Shown in pieces: positions 11,759-23,414 of a DNA stretch of 64,000 nt. The translations under genes and the position numbers were made by a program. Position 1 is the first letter of the stretch. Each line of letters opens with the position of its first letter. This DNA is from Timema cristinae (Eukaryota > Arthropoda > Insecta > Phasmatodea > Timematidae): contig JBCFYV010000024.1 in the NCBI GenBank assembly GCA_039000515.1, positions 16,954,452-17,018,451 of the forward strand, written 5' to 3'. The notes under the pieces are model-generated. The model worked only from the letters and a program-made list of their open reading frames with translations, was not told the origin of the DNA and searched no databases.

Positions 11759-14035
11759 GGTGACCTGGCGGTCTAGGGATAGACTTCTGTGCTGGGGTTC
11801 CGGGGTTCAATCCTTGGTCCCAGCACAGATTTATCTTATAGCCAAACCCTTCCTTCACCTCTGACAAGACGTGTATTAACCACAACTTGTGAACGTGTGG
11901 AATGCCAGCAGGGCTATTATGACCATTCGACACAAAGTTAGTTGCTACCGCTAGTTAGCTTCACTTTCGAAGAAAAGATAGCGTCTGGGTTATTATGACC
12001 ACCACACTTTGTATCGTCCGCTAGTTTTAGCTTCGACTTTGCGTCTAGCGTTAACGCACAGAATAAAATCAGTTTGCGTCAACAGTTGGCAACACTTTTC
12101 CAAAGAATATTACCTTTTAAGAAGTTAGAGGCTATAAATTAGGTACATTTATTTCAAGAATGCTGGTGTTCATGACTGAACATTTTTCATTTATTTTTAT
12201 TTTACCAAACAGCTGATCACAAGTCACATTATTTGCAAGAACGATTTAACCTAACTTAATTTAATAAATCACTTGCATAATTTTGTTTGCTTACGATTTG
12301 AAATGAAAAAATACTAGGCCTACATTATGCAATACACATAACATTGTAGTCAAAAAATCATATGAGCTATGCATTAAATTAGTAATGTCACACAGGGAAA
12401 TGAATAAATTAGAATGAAAAGTTGGCTAATAAAGAAACAATGTTTTTGTAAGATTTATGCTTTACGACCCAATGCTTTATTCTTCATATATTAATGTTGA
12501 TACTGGAACAAGTGTATTTTATTATATTAATTAAAGATAATTTCAACCGTTTATAATGTAGACTTCTCCTTATATTTAGGCCTATTTTAATTTAAAATAA
12601 CTTTAATTTATAACTAAAAATTATATGCCTTATAAAACTTTGTTTCAAAAACAACATTTATCAAACAGTAGATTAATATTTTGCATTTTGGGTTTCATAG
12701 TAGGCCTATTTTAAAACCGTCCTCGATTTTGTCATGCCAAAAATTGAACGTTCAAAGATATAGGCCTACAGTAAGGTGTTTTAAATTTTATATGGTTTGA
12801 TTGAGTTGAGGTTAGATAAAGAAAACTTCCTATCTATACAGTACTCCACCTGAACATATATAGGCGACTTTGTGCTAATTTTATTAATTTACATTGTTGA
12901 AAAGGTTCTCACGTTTGAGATTGAATCAAATATGCTGTGTGAAGATCTTAGAAAATAAAACTAATTACTTAAAGTTGATGATAGCGCTAGATTTCCCGAA
13001 AATTGTGTTCACACTAAATATTTTCGATAACTTAATGTCAGTCGTCCTACTAAGTTAACAAAAAAAAGTGAACGAGAGGGTTGTTTGGATGGCTAAATAT
13101 AATAAAATGCATCTTTTACTTAAGGGAATTATTGAGACTTTAGTTAAGTGATTAAGAATATAAGGCTATTATATTTCTTTATAATGAGTTGTTTGTAATT
13201 TATTCACTTTATAATAACTAGGTTTAACTACTAATTATTGGTTTCAGATAACGTTAGTAAACCATTTATGATTAAAAAACCTAGGCCTAAATCAAACCGC
13301 ATGCAAATATTAAGCTAGAGCCTATTTAGTTATTTCCAGTCTTGGCTGCAATAGTTCAGAGGTCTACAACTCACTTTAATGTGGATAGTAAACTACTGTA
13401 TGTATGATTCAGTTTAAATATGATTACGTCATTAGAGATTTGTTGAAGCATCTTAAACATATTAGGCCTACGTTTTATCATTTTATCACCTGAATTATCA
13501 GTGTATGGTGAATAGTAATGCATTTTGATAGTGTGTTGTGTTTCAAATAAAATACATTCAGTGTATCCCAACTCTTGGCCTACATTATGATATAGGCCTA
13601 TTTAAAGCTAGATTATGTGAAACACAAACAAAAAGTTTTGAGGTAATTATATTGGGCTAATGAGGTGGCAAGTTTAAATAATGTAACACAAAACACGTAA
13701 TAAATTACAAAAACTAGCAAACATAACCTCGTAACGCAAATCAAAGGACAAGTAAAATGTCTGCGCAACTTAGCGTCACGCTACTAGGAAAATATTTGCG
13801 CTCGCAAAGTGGTCGGCCATAATAACTTTTGATGCAAAGTCTAGCGTCTCTCTGCTAACGGTCGCAAATTCGTTTTGCGTCGTGGTCATAATAGCCCTGC
13901 AGGCCTTCACCGTGGTTTGTATTCCACGTCAAACTGTAGGTCCTTCATTTCATCTCACAATCCCCCTGCCATTACACATTTGCGTAAGAAGTGATGATGA
14001 TGATGATGATGACGATGATAATAATAATAATAATA
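11759..14035 (+). mobile_element. SINE B copy 4, split by a 1991-bp transposon
   Basis: The head and first half lie at 11759-11908 (GGTGACCTGGCGGTCTAG, GGTTCAATCC, ending GGAATGCCAG). The second half resumes at 13900 (CAGGCCTTCACCGTGG) and runs to CATTTGCGTAAG, then (GAT)n(AAT)n; the hairpin tail is missing. CAG occurs on both sides of the insert, a 3-bp target duplication. Joined across the insert, the order matches the other copies exactly. Confidence 0.9.
11909..13899. mobile_element. 1991-bp terminal-inverted-repeat transposon, non-autonomous
   Basis: Its ends are CAGGGCTATTATGACCA at the left and the exact complement TGGTCATAATAGCCCTG at the right. It is inserted in a SINE B copy with a 3-bp CAG duplication. 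Each end carries a second, diverged copy of the terminal motif: GGGTTATTATGACCACC near 11978-11994, and at the right GGCCATAATAACT near 13815-13827. Sub-terminal GC-rich motifs (CGCTAG, TAGCGT, TTTGCGTC) also occur at both ends. The interior has no ORF of transposase size but holds seven TAGGCCTA palindromes. A 3-bp duplication occurs in PIF/Harbinger (zebrafish members use CWG), Academ and CACTA groups. I cannot assign the superfamily. Confidence 0.85.
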
Positions 14036-14139
14036 TTCAAAACAAACCTATGTTAATATTTACAGTTTTTTTTTTTCATTTTCTCTTGTGTATGCAAATA
14101 ATTTTATATTTACGTTGTGAATATTTCTTAAATACCTTG

Positions 14140-14180
14140 ACTGTGTGTGTATGTGTGTGTATGTGTATGTGTGAGAGAGA
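14140..14180. repeat. (GTGTAT)n-type microsatellite
   Basis: A short run of GTGTGTGTATGT units ending in GAGAGAGA. Confidence 0.8.
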
Positions 14181-14234
14181 AAGGTATTGAAACAAATTTA
14201 TCAACGGAAATATATTTATGTTTCATCGGTGACA

Positions 14235-15080
14235 CTGTCAACCTAATATCATTTATAGTTTAAAACAACAACAACAACAACAAAAAACAGGTGTAGTCAG
14301 AATTTAGTGCGGATTAAACCCCCAGACTTTTAGAGTAATTAATGGACTGTTTTTTTTTTGTTATAGAAAAAATTCACACAACGGATGCACGTTTTAAAAC
14401 GTCCGGTGCTTCATTTAAATTTGAAATGGAAGGTTTACTTTCTATATCGTCGCATAGTTAATTCGTTTTTTCTTTTGGACTGTTGCGCGAATAATTAATT
14501 TTCTCAGAAGAAAAAGACACCATAAATGCGTATCTACGAGTCTAAATTAATTCGTACAGCTATGTGAGGATATATAAAAAATAATGATTTATATTTGACT
14601 CTCCCAGTTTTGTAAGGAAGCACGTAAAACATAATTTGATGTTTCTTGTTTGTGAATATGCTAAACGCTTTGCCCACAAAGGAATCATAATACCTATGTC
14701 GACAAAACACCGTCGAACGGACTAAAGTTTTGTATTCGTGGGTGGTCGGGAAATAAATCCCTAAACTCCTGAGAATTCGTGCGTGTGTTGTTAATACGTG
14801 CAACGTGCCTGTTACCCCTGTACGCTGATAACACGTAGCCCACCACATAGGGAGGTAATGTCGGGTTTGATGCAAAAGTGAGGGTTGTGCGCATTTTGAA
14901 AATGTCGCGAATGGATATCCTCGGTCTTACTGCGCAAACAAATTCTATGGTGATCCAATTATTTATTAAAAATCACCGTCTGTGGCAAACGTGCGCAAAG
15001 TCATTAAAGTCGCATTGGAATTGTTTGCCAACAGGAGGCTGGGTTTTGAATCCAAGCCAGATTCTTTTGGAGGAAATTTT
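14235..15080. other. Stretch with no recognised gene
   Basis: Overlapping ORFs on both strands (about 60-113 codons) near 14530-15100 show no recognisable domain. An (AAC)n run sits near 14266-14283. Confidence 0.4.
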
Positions 15081-15082
15081 CC

Positions 15083-15352
15083 ATTTTTTTTTTTTTTTTT
15101 TTTTTTGCGCTGTGTCTTATTAACCGTTCGGGTTTGACGCTCATGTACTAATTACGTTAACGGTTTTAAGTATTAGGAAGATTATCTTTAGAGGAAGTGT
15201 ACTCGCATTTGCGTGGAGAGTGAATGGAAAACCATTTAGGAAACACCACCCTCAGTACATCCAACCAAGATGTGAGCCTCGATCTTCCCGTCATCAGAAG
15301 TCTAGTCTACTGCGACATTAGCGCGTTAGATCACGTGGCCACCGAAGTGGGG
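15083..15352 (-). mobile_element. SINE A2 copy with poly(T) at its tail side
   Basis: An uninterrupted T run of over 20 bases leads into GCGCTGTGTCTTATTAACCG, the reversed SINE tail. The body follows (AGAGGAAGTGTACTCGCATT, GTGGAGAGTG) and the head ends GATCACGTGGCCACCGAAG. Most copies end in a TAA-type repeat, so the homopolymer is unusual. Confidence 0.8.
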
Positions 15353-15487
15353 TTTTCCACTGTTGATCTTCCATGTGGTACGGGCATACTTTTTCTAAAC
15401 TTCCTTATCGATCTCACCCCAAGATATTAACAAAATTGCCTACATGGTAAATTCAAAGCTATTTTGCGAAGCAGATTACATCTTGAC

Positions 15488-15570
15488 TACACACTAGGCA
15501 CTCTAAGTTCTATCACACTAGGCACTCTAATTTCTATCACACTAGGCACTCTAAGTTCTATCACACTTGA
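15488..15570. repeat. 24-bp tandem repeat, three units
   Basis: The unit CACTAGGCACTCTAAGTTCT plus ATCA is repeated three times; the middle copy has AATTTC in place of AAGTTC. Because 24 is a multiple of three, an open frame runs through it. I see no sign that this is coding. Confidence 0.9.
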
Positions 15571-15829
15571 CTCCAATGTAAGAAACAGAAAGAGAAGGAA
15601 GAAAATGGGTAATTCACCTTGTGAGACCTCGTATTTGACTGCTGATAGCACTCCCCCTCTTCCGCCGACAAGTATAAACACGCAACAGTATTTGCACCTG
15701 GATAACCATGACCTACATTTCAAAATAAACTTTTTCTTGTTTTCGTTTCTAGACAGATATATTCTTCCACGTATATTATTAATCTACATCCTGACTGGAA
15801 TTCGTAAATAAACCAAATATCCTGAGCTT

Positions 15830-16640
15830 TACGGGTTTGAAAAAGTATGTTTACAAAATACTATTTCAAGATCCAAAAAATAGTTTTGTGTCTATTTTTA
15901 TAATTATTATTTAGGAATAACTAAATAAATTAACATGAGAAATCCTATTTTAACTTGCCAATGTCACAAGAAACGCTTGTATTAAACGTAACCCTTTTAA
16001 AGAGATGTTTATGTCAGAGATTTAAATTATGGGCCATAACTTTTTTTTTTACTTGCACTGACTTATGGAGTTTCTTTTTACTACTTTATTAAGTATTTTA
16101 CTCTAACAAGACAAAATGTTTCAATTCAAAAGCCATCACTACACTAATATTTGTCTAGCTAATAGAGGACAGCTATGACAAATATATGTTACATTTTTTT
16201 CAAGTAGAATACAAATGAGAGCACAAGCACCTAAATCAAATATTGATATACCAAATTACTTTAATCGCTAGTATTGCGGTGGATTTTCATCTTATTTCTT
16301 ATACAGGAAATTAAAAACTAAATATTATTTTTACAAAATAGCTTATTTAAAATAAATCCATAATAAAGATTTTTGTAATATTAAAAAAACGCGTTTTTAA
16401 GAGGCCAATCAATTGTCATGATGTCATTTTTTAAATGTTTTGAAACCATTTTTGTATTTAAAATTAGCTTAGGAAGATTAATTACAAGGAAGTGTTTGAA
16501 ATAGTGAAATAAAATTATATAATTTAAAAATATCACTTTTCAAATAATAAAGTGAATTGAGATTTCTGTGAATATATTATTGGGATTTGTATTATATTAT
16601 TAAATTTAAAACTTGGACAATTTATGTCGATTCCACAATT
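15830..16640. other. AT-rich stretch, nothing recognised
   Basis: No feature I can support. Confidence 0.5.
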
Positions 16641-16651
16641 TTTTATTTTTA

Positions 16652-16896
16652 TCGCCACGTCTTACTACCTGTTCAGGTTATAAGCATACTATATGATAAT
16701 TACTCGAATGTAGTAGGGATGAGTACGAAAGCACTTTAGAAGATCTACTTGAACTTTAAAGGCGGGAGTGTAAGAAAAAAATTAGTAAAAACCATCTCAG
16801 TAGACCCAACCGGGATTCGAACCCCAATCACCCCATTAACGGCAGGCCGGTCTAACATAAGAGTGACTCTTTAAAGATTCGGTCACTAAAGCAGGT
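16652..16896 (-). mobile_element. SINE A copy, diverged
   Basis: It runs from CGCCACGTCTTACTACCTGT (reversed tail) through CCCAACCGGGATTCGAACCC (reversed B box) to GATTCGGTCACTAAAGC at the head. Confidence 0.75.
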
Positions 16897-17329
16897 TACC
16901 AATTAATAATTATATAATGTATGTTGTAAATTATCCTAAAATAAGTTTCAATGGATTTGTGTTTAGAATTTAATTTTTAAATAATCATTTATCCTAAGTA
17001 CACCTGAAAATTGGAAAATTGCTTTGCAACTGATTTTTCTTTCGAGGGTTATTTGTACCAGTCTTGCTCCCAATGGATTTATCGGCTTTTTGTAACAAAC
17101 CCGATATTACGTGGGTAGGACACAATGTCGTAAAAACAAAAGTTGCAAGGTGGACAACACTAAATAATACTCGTTTCTTGTGGAGCGGCAAATTTAATAG
17201 TAATCACAAATGTTGTGTTTTCAGAAGTGGTAAAATTACTAAAACCCAACAACTCCTCCTCACACATTACCTTCCTTTTACTTTAATTTTCAGAAATATA
17301 AGTGTTGACTGGACAAGTAAATTAATATT

Positions 17330-17570
17330 ATATTATTATTATTATTATTATTATTATTAGCACCGCGTTACTACCATTCGGTTATACGCACTTGCCTAAT
17401 GTGTAATGGTAGGGGATTGTGAGATGAAATGAAGGACCTACAGTTACGTGGAATCCGAACACGTGGAGGCCTGCATTCCACATTCCAAGATGTCTTGTCA
17501 GAGTGAAGGAAGGTTGGTAATCAGATAAATTTGCGGACCGAGGATTGAACCCGGCCGCCAGCATAGAAAG
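17330..17570 (-). mobile_element. SINE B copy 5, head-truncated, riddled with small deletions
   Basis: It begins in (ATT)n and AGCACCGCGTTACTACCATT and ends at CCAGCATAGAA, lacking the last part of the head. Against its siblings it has about a dozen losses of one to a few bases (AGTTACG for AGTTTAACG, GAACACGTGG for GAACCACGGTGG, GAAGGTTGG for GAAGGGTTTGG) and few substitutions. Decayed SINEs normally show more substitutions than deletions, so this looks like uncorrected sequencing error. Confidence 0.85.
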
Positions 17571-17639
17571 TAGTAAAGTAAATAAGACGGTAAATGATGG
17601 TATCAAAATACTATTTAAAAAAAAATCAGGTAGTGTTGC

Positions 17640-18890
17640 CTTTCAGTGTTACAAAATAAATGTGTTTTTTTGTCATTAGTACATATAAAAAAAAGTTTGA
17701 ACCTAGGTAGCTATCTCTAAACATTTCGTTACTAAGACCAAATTTGACTTTTATTTTGGTCTCGTGGGTAGGATTTAAAATAAGTTAAAAACTAAATGGA
17801 AACATGAGTCTTCTATTTACTCTAACAACTGAAAGGAACAGGGGAAAAGGGGGTAAACGTGCAATTTTAACAGTTAATGCTAACATCTGTTAGAAAATCA
17901 TGTTTAAAGAGTGGTTGAAAGAAGTTTCTGTCATAAGCCCTCAAATGTGGTGCTATATAAACTACAATTCCTTACAAAACACTTTAAACTGTACTTGTGT
18001 GTGTACGGTATAGTTCTAGTAATAAGAAGCCCTTATAAAATACATAACGTTTTTGCTGTCAATATTTATATTATATTTATATATTGATATGATAATATTT
18101 ATACTAAGCGATAGCTGCAGCTCATGCGGGTGAACATGTGGCCAGGAATAATCCAGGTGATTCTGTGTGAAGACTATTTTTAAAAAAAGTTAAAGGGCTA
18201 TGTGAATTAACTTCCCCCCCCCTAAGGGTACAACACGGGAGTACATTGAAAAGAATTGCAGACGTTTAGAAATCCCGAATTATTCATAAAGTTGTTTAAT
18301 ATTTTTTTAAACATTGTTTTCACCAAAATGTAGGCGAAAGTTCTGATTAGTTAAAATGCTTAAATATTAAGTTTAATTTGTTTAAAAATGTTATGATAAC
18401 TTACATAAGACCTTATAAAACAATATCACGTTATCTTAAAAGTATATCTTGTGACCCCATCAAAACATAACTTTATTTGATAGAGGAAGGCCAGATATAG
18501 GCTTATAACCTTTTGTTTACATCTTAAAAGTACAAATTCTCATGTAAATCCTCGTAATTTTTAAAACTCAGAATTTAAACTTTTTAACTAGTTAGAAACT
18601 GGCTGAAAATTTTCGCCTAGATTTGGTTGAATACTAAATTTAAAAATATAAAACCACTTATTAAATAATGCAGAATTTCTAAAATCTGCAATGCATCTCA
18701 GTGCTATCCCATGTAGTACCCTTAAGGTGCTAGTCTAGTATAAATTTATAAACGCCAGAAACTAAGTGGGTTTGCACTTTATAAAGCTCCTAAGCGGAAT
18801 TGTCTGGCAGCAAGAGAACAAACGGGGGAGGAGGAAAATACAAATGCCGTTCAAATTGATTTTGTGTACCCTTATTCAATTAACTTATCC
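17640..18890. other. AT-rich stretch, nothing recognised
   Basis: Only short AT-rich ORFs. No repeat family seen. Confidence 0.5.
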
Positions 18891-18895
18891 GACAC

Positions 18896-19050
18896 CTTAT
18901 CTGGTCAGTAGCGTGTCTGCCTAGTGAGTTAAGGGTCCCGGGTTTGTTTCCGGCATTGGCGAAAAATTTATTATTGGTGAAATGTGGATTTACCCTTACA
19001 CATTGATAAATAAACTGCCGGGGACAGATGTTGTGCCTGTTCTAATCTTA
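18896..19050 (+). mobile_element. SINE C copy 1 (tRNA-derived)
   Basis: A tRNA-like head with A-box-like GGTCAGTAGCGTGTC and B-box-like GGGTTTGTTTCCGGC is followed by TTATTATTGGTGAAATGTGG and ATTTACCCTTACACATTGAT. The latter is complementary to the body at 37225-37265 and, more weakly, to 61005-61040, which defines the family. Confidence 0.65.
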
Positions 19051-19522
19051 TGTTAGATTATAAGGCATATTAAGCTGCGACAATCCTTGCAGGCAGGTAG
19101 TGGAAAATATATGGCATGAATTAAAAAAAAGTTACGTAGGCCACAGGCTGGAAACAGTAATGGGTGTAAAAAAAATCCTTATTAAATTACCGAGTTCGAT
19201 TCAAATAAACCTATTATAAGTTCCTATACCAGCTATATTTCGTTTTCTGGGCATTAAGGTCTTACTAAAATTATCAACAAATGTGGATTTTTGAACTTTT
19301 CAGAGTGGTAAATTTCAACTTTTTATTATAATTTTATATATAGGGTCATAGAAAATAGTTTTTTTTGTTTCTGTACTGTTAACGGTTTTGTCAATATTTA
19401 ATTCAAGTGAAACAAGTGATTTCCAATATCTCAGCAACCTAGGCGGCGCCCTTAAAGTATCTGTTCAACACTCAGTTTGAGTTGCGGTGAATTTCAGTTT
19501 TGTAAACCATTTATACTAATTA

Positions 19523-19909
19523 TTATAGTATAATTAAGACCAAAGCATTCCATTCGGAATACAATATGTAGTTTGTAATACGATCGATCCTATCTAGTTT
19601 ATAAAACGCCAGTGCAGTGATGACGTCAAACGCAGAGTACCCCCTCCCTCGGTTGTCCCTCTCTATGCACCGGGCTGGGAGGTTGGTATCTTGACGTGTT
19701 ACTTGCAGTAAAGGAAATCGAGCTATTGACCCTTTTGGTCTCAGTTTCCATGGATATCGGGGAGGTGTGTAATTAAAGGGGAAACGGCGAGGAATAGTTT
19801 TTTTGTTAGTTGTTGATTGATTGGATAAAAGGGACATGCTCATAAATGCGGTGAAAACGAATTGCTGAGCAACTAAAACAGGTGGTACACAAATTGCGGA
19901 CCAACTCAT
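19523..19909 (-). other. Open frame of 128 codons, function unknown
   Basis: A less AT-rich block at 19.60-19.90 kb is open on the - strand. No domain or family is recognisable, and there is no supporting repeat structure. Its far end contains the palindrome TGACGTCA near 19620, which may be coincidence. Confidence 0.1.
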
Positions 19910-19990
19910 CCGATCTCGGTAATAACTTTACACGAATTGCGGGGTAAACATTTAATTACATAATGACTGTTCAAAATGATGGAACATGGA

Positions 19991-20046
19991 GGTTTGGTTA
20001 GGTTAAATTAGGTTAGGCTATGCTAGGTTAGGTTAGTGGTTAGGAG
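19991..20046 (+). repeat. Interstitial TTAGG-like repeat
   Basis: Interrupted GGTTA/TTAGG units: GGTTTGGTTAGGTTAAATTA, then GGTTAGGCTATGCTAGGTTA and GGTTAGTGGTTAGG. TTAGG is the usual arthropod telomere motif; short degenerate tracts like this are dispersed in some insect genomes. Confidence 0.7.
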
Positions 20047-20049
20047 TTG

Positions 20050-22690
20050 AATGGGATTACAGATTGTTTCGCAATTCATGTGGACCGACTGACAGATATA
20101 CCTTATTCCAAAATTCTCTGACACCTCATTAATGATCATATGACCAAAAATACAAAAATATTGTTTAGTTTTAAATATATCTGAAATAAAATATATTTTC
20201 ATAAATGAGATTCCAACAGAAATATATTTTACTATCTAATCTTAAATATAAATAAATAAGTTCATAAATGATGTGATGACAGAACAATAATTATTTACTG
20301 AAACTTAAATATAAGAAACATGTTCGTAAAAGTTTTTGATATTTAGTATTAAAGGCCTAACAAATCATAGAGACGTGTGTTTTTAAACAATTATGTAGGC
20401 CTACAATAAACACCAGTATGAACATATAAAGGAGTGTGATATGGATACTGCCAAAGGCACTGTTTCAAGCCACTGATGGGGTTCAAATCTCGGATGGTAA
20501 GATCCTGGAAGGGAGAAGGGATTTAAATTTTTCCCAAATATATCAATATAGCTATCATTTGATATATCACAAGCTATAGGCCTATAATGAGAATTACGAT
20601 GTATTGATCAAACTATCTCGATATATCAGTTGTTTCCGATATAACGAATTACATTGTTTTGACCGAACTGTAACGGCTGTTATTAGGTATATAACGCCTC
20701 ACTGCTTTTCACTTTTTAACGTTTTATTCTCATCATTGGAAAATAGAAGACAATTTTGTTCTAAACATAGGAAAAGAATCGACTAGTCGGACATAACTAA
20801 AGAAGAATGGTACCATTTATTTTAATTTTAAAGATTTAAGGCTTTGTCCAATATATGAAATATTGATATATAAGATACTAAAGTATTGACATAAATATAT
20901 CAATGTTTTTGTAATTAAATTATATATTTTTATATTTAAATATCGCTGCCATCTCTATAAGGGAGGCAAGAACGGCCAGAGAAATCGGCTATGACCATGG
21001 AGCTATTATATATATAAACAGAGAGGACATCTCTATGCTGTAGCGTTGCGAGAAAGTGAAGCCAGCCACGCCCTCCTCACGGAGAGACGGATTGAGCCGC
21101 TGTACGTCATAGTATGGCAACCGGCCGTCGGTTTAACATGAAAAACATAGGGGGAAAAGGGACGCGCGCTCACTTGAATGATAATACAATCCGATTGGGA
21201 GCTTTTATATGCTTTATGTAAGTAGGGTGTAAATGTTGAATAAATTTGTGTTATTTTTATGTAGAAAACATAAAAGATTACTTTGTATTTCGGGTAATAA
21301 CAAGCGTCTGAAAATGCTAATTAGCCAAAAATCTAAATTGTTGTTGCAAAGATGAATAAATTAGCTTAAAATTACAGTATGTTCAAATATTTCTTGTCTT
21401 TCGCAGGTTTTATAAAAATAATTCCCATTTTTCCACACTTCGGATATTATAAGAGAGGTGTGAAATTTAATTTGTTATAAAATTGACTAAAAGACCTATA
21501 AAGTCATATCATGGGGAAAACAGGATGATTTGGCTTTGATGGAGAAATTTATGAGGTCGTTACGGAAATTTAATAAGCATTCGTTACGGAAATATATACA
21601 GTCGTTATGAAATCAAAAGTTTTAAGAAGAAAAATACTGAGGTGGAGGAGATAGATGATATCTGTGTTCATATCAGTCAGTGTACAGAGTCCAATTACAT
21701 TAATTGTCTTACATTCAAAGGCCTAATATTTAATTTTGCAGTTAGTGTCCCAAATTCCCAAAATTTCATCATATTTGATACTTTTCTTTTAAATTGTGAA
21801 ATTCTCTGCATCTTCATTTTTTTTTCCAGACACCAAAAATTTACAAAGTTTTCCTGATTTTTCATGTATTTAGTAACTCTGTTAAAAGTTCACTAAATTC
21901 AGGAGGTTCATATTGAAAAGTAGCAGAGGGATGTTAATCACATGGAAAATAAGAGGAAAACCATATTCAACTATCTCTGGAAATGCTTAAAATTTTGGGA
22001 TTGTTTCAAACATGATATCTTTATATACATACTTTTCTATTAAAAAATAGGATTATTTAAAAAAAACCAACACTTTAAAAAGAAAGCGTTATTGAAAGAA
22101 TGATCCAAAGAAAATTGGCCCTCACACCATGTGGTTTTAAGAATATTCGTTTACCCCCACATCACACTCCACAAAAGAAAAACAAACACGGCTATAAAAA
22201 CTAAAATGCGAAGAGAACGCGCGGAAAGGAATTATGGGTACTTGAGCCTGTCAGCAAAACAGCGTGGGGGAGCCCATTCGGACCATTTTCTTAATTTTAT
22301 AGTATTCTTACTTCCCTCTCCTCCCCTACTACATCATGGGGTTATGCCCCTATGTGCGGTTGCTGCGGGCCAAGCATCGTCTCCAGCTAATTCCCGAATT
22401 GACGAACCCGCTTCGTTCACTCTTTCCTCGTTGTTCGAGGGTATGGAGGAACGGGACAATTAAGCTGCATTTAGCGTAATGTCTTTTAATTTAAGTTCAT
22501 AAAGCGTGCTCCCAAAGCTAGCTTGACGTACACCGACGATGGTGGCGTCTGTTTACGCTTCCAAAATAAACCGGTCTGTAAACATAGATTAAGGTGAACC
22601 AACATATAATTTGGGGGGGAAAAAGTTGTTTGAAGAGAATTAGGCTCGTATTTATTATTTACGGAACCCGCACGAGTATAGGGAATGGTT
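20050..22690. other. Stretch without recognised gene
   Basis: AT-rich to about 20930. A more GC-rich block with a TATATATAAA run lies at 20.95-21.15 kb, and another at 22.15-22.45 kb carries a + strand ORF of about 110 codons with no recognisable motif. Two TAGGCCTA palindromes lie at 20396 and 20577. I assign no function. Confidence 0.4.
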
Positions 22691-22699
22691 GGTGAGGGC

Positions 22700-22830
22700 A
22701 TCATTCGAATGTCTCCCGGGTCAAGAGAGGTTTTAAATCTCCAAAATAGTTTACCATTCTCTCTCCAAGACTATTCAGATACATTTATTCCCAATTCTAC
22801 CCTCATCCTTATCCTTATAGTGCAAATATG
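22700..22830 (+). mobile_element. Probable SINE A remnant
   Basis: Weak matches in order: TCTCCCGGGTCAAGAGAGG, GTTTACCATTCTCTCTCC, CAGATACATTTATTCCCAAT and TCCTTATAGTGCAAATATG. No head or tail survives. Confidence 0.35.
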
Positions 22831-23128
22831 AGGATATTACGGACTGGTTTTAAAGCATGATAAAGCCCCTTCTACAGACAATGTATCCGTAAAGTCTTTA
22901 GAAATTCTATTCGCCCCTATACCATCCGTATCAATCACGTGACCGTGCCAACCAATGAGATAGTCAGAGACTTCATCCAATCAAACTTTTCGAAAGAAAA
23001 TAGTCTAAGGCAAGGAGTAACTGCCAACAGTCAGCTGATCAATGAAATAATCCAAAACAACTTTTCGAGAAAAGTCACCACGACATATATCGCGCAGCCT
23101 TCATCGCTGCGTTATTTCACACAACGCG

Positions 23129-23380
23129 TAAGTGTAGTGTTTAAGTTGCCAACGAGTGTATTTTTGTGTGTTTTTTTTTTGTTTATTCCGAGATACACTA
23201 CGTGCCGACTGAGTGCGGGTAGTGATAGTGTGTTGAACGACAATAGCTTAACACAACAGTGATAGAACACAAATTATAAGTGCAGTGCTAAGTCGTCAAC
23301 GGTTGTAATTTTGTACTATATTATTAGCGTTTTTTGTTTATTTTAGTGACCTAATACATGCCGACTGAAGTTGGGTAGGG
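23129..23380 (+). repeat. Two 148-bp tandem units in the Jockey 5' region
   Basis: The stretch starting TAAGTGTAGTGTTTAAGTTG at 23129 is repeated, diverged, from 23277 (TAAGTGCAGTGCTAAGTCGT). Shared landmarks in order are CAACG, TTGTAATTTTGT-like, TTTTTTGTTTATT and TGCCGACTGA. Some non-LTR elements (mouse L1, for example) carry tandem 5' monomers with promoter activity; a promoter role here is inference. Confidence 0.7.
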
Positions 23381-23414
23381 TGGTATACCGCAAGGTACAA
23401 GCCAAGAAGGGGAA

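Noticed and set aside
19618..19628. TGACGTCA as a cAMP-response promoter element
   Set aside because: One 8-bp palindrome in 64 kb with no gene nearby is not evidence of regulation.
22131..22463. A 110-codon gene upstream of the Jockey element
   Set aside because: The GC-richer composition drew attention, but the translation has no family resemblance and no supporting context.
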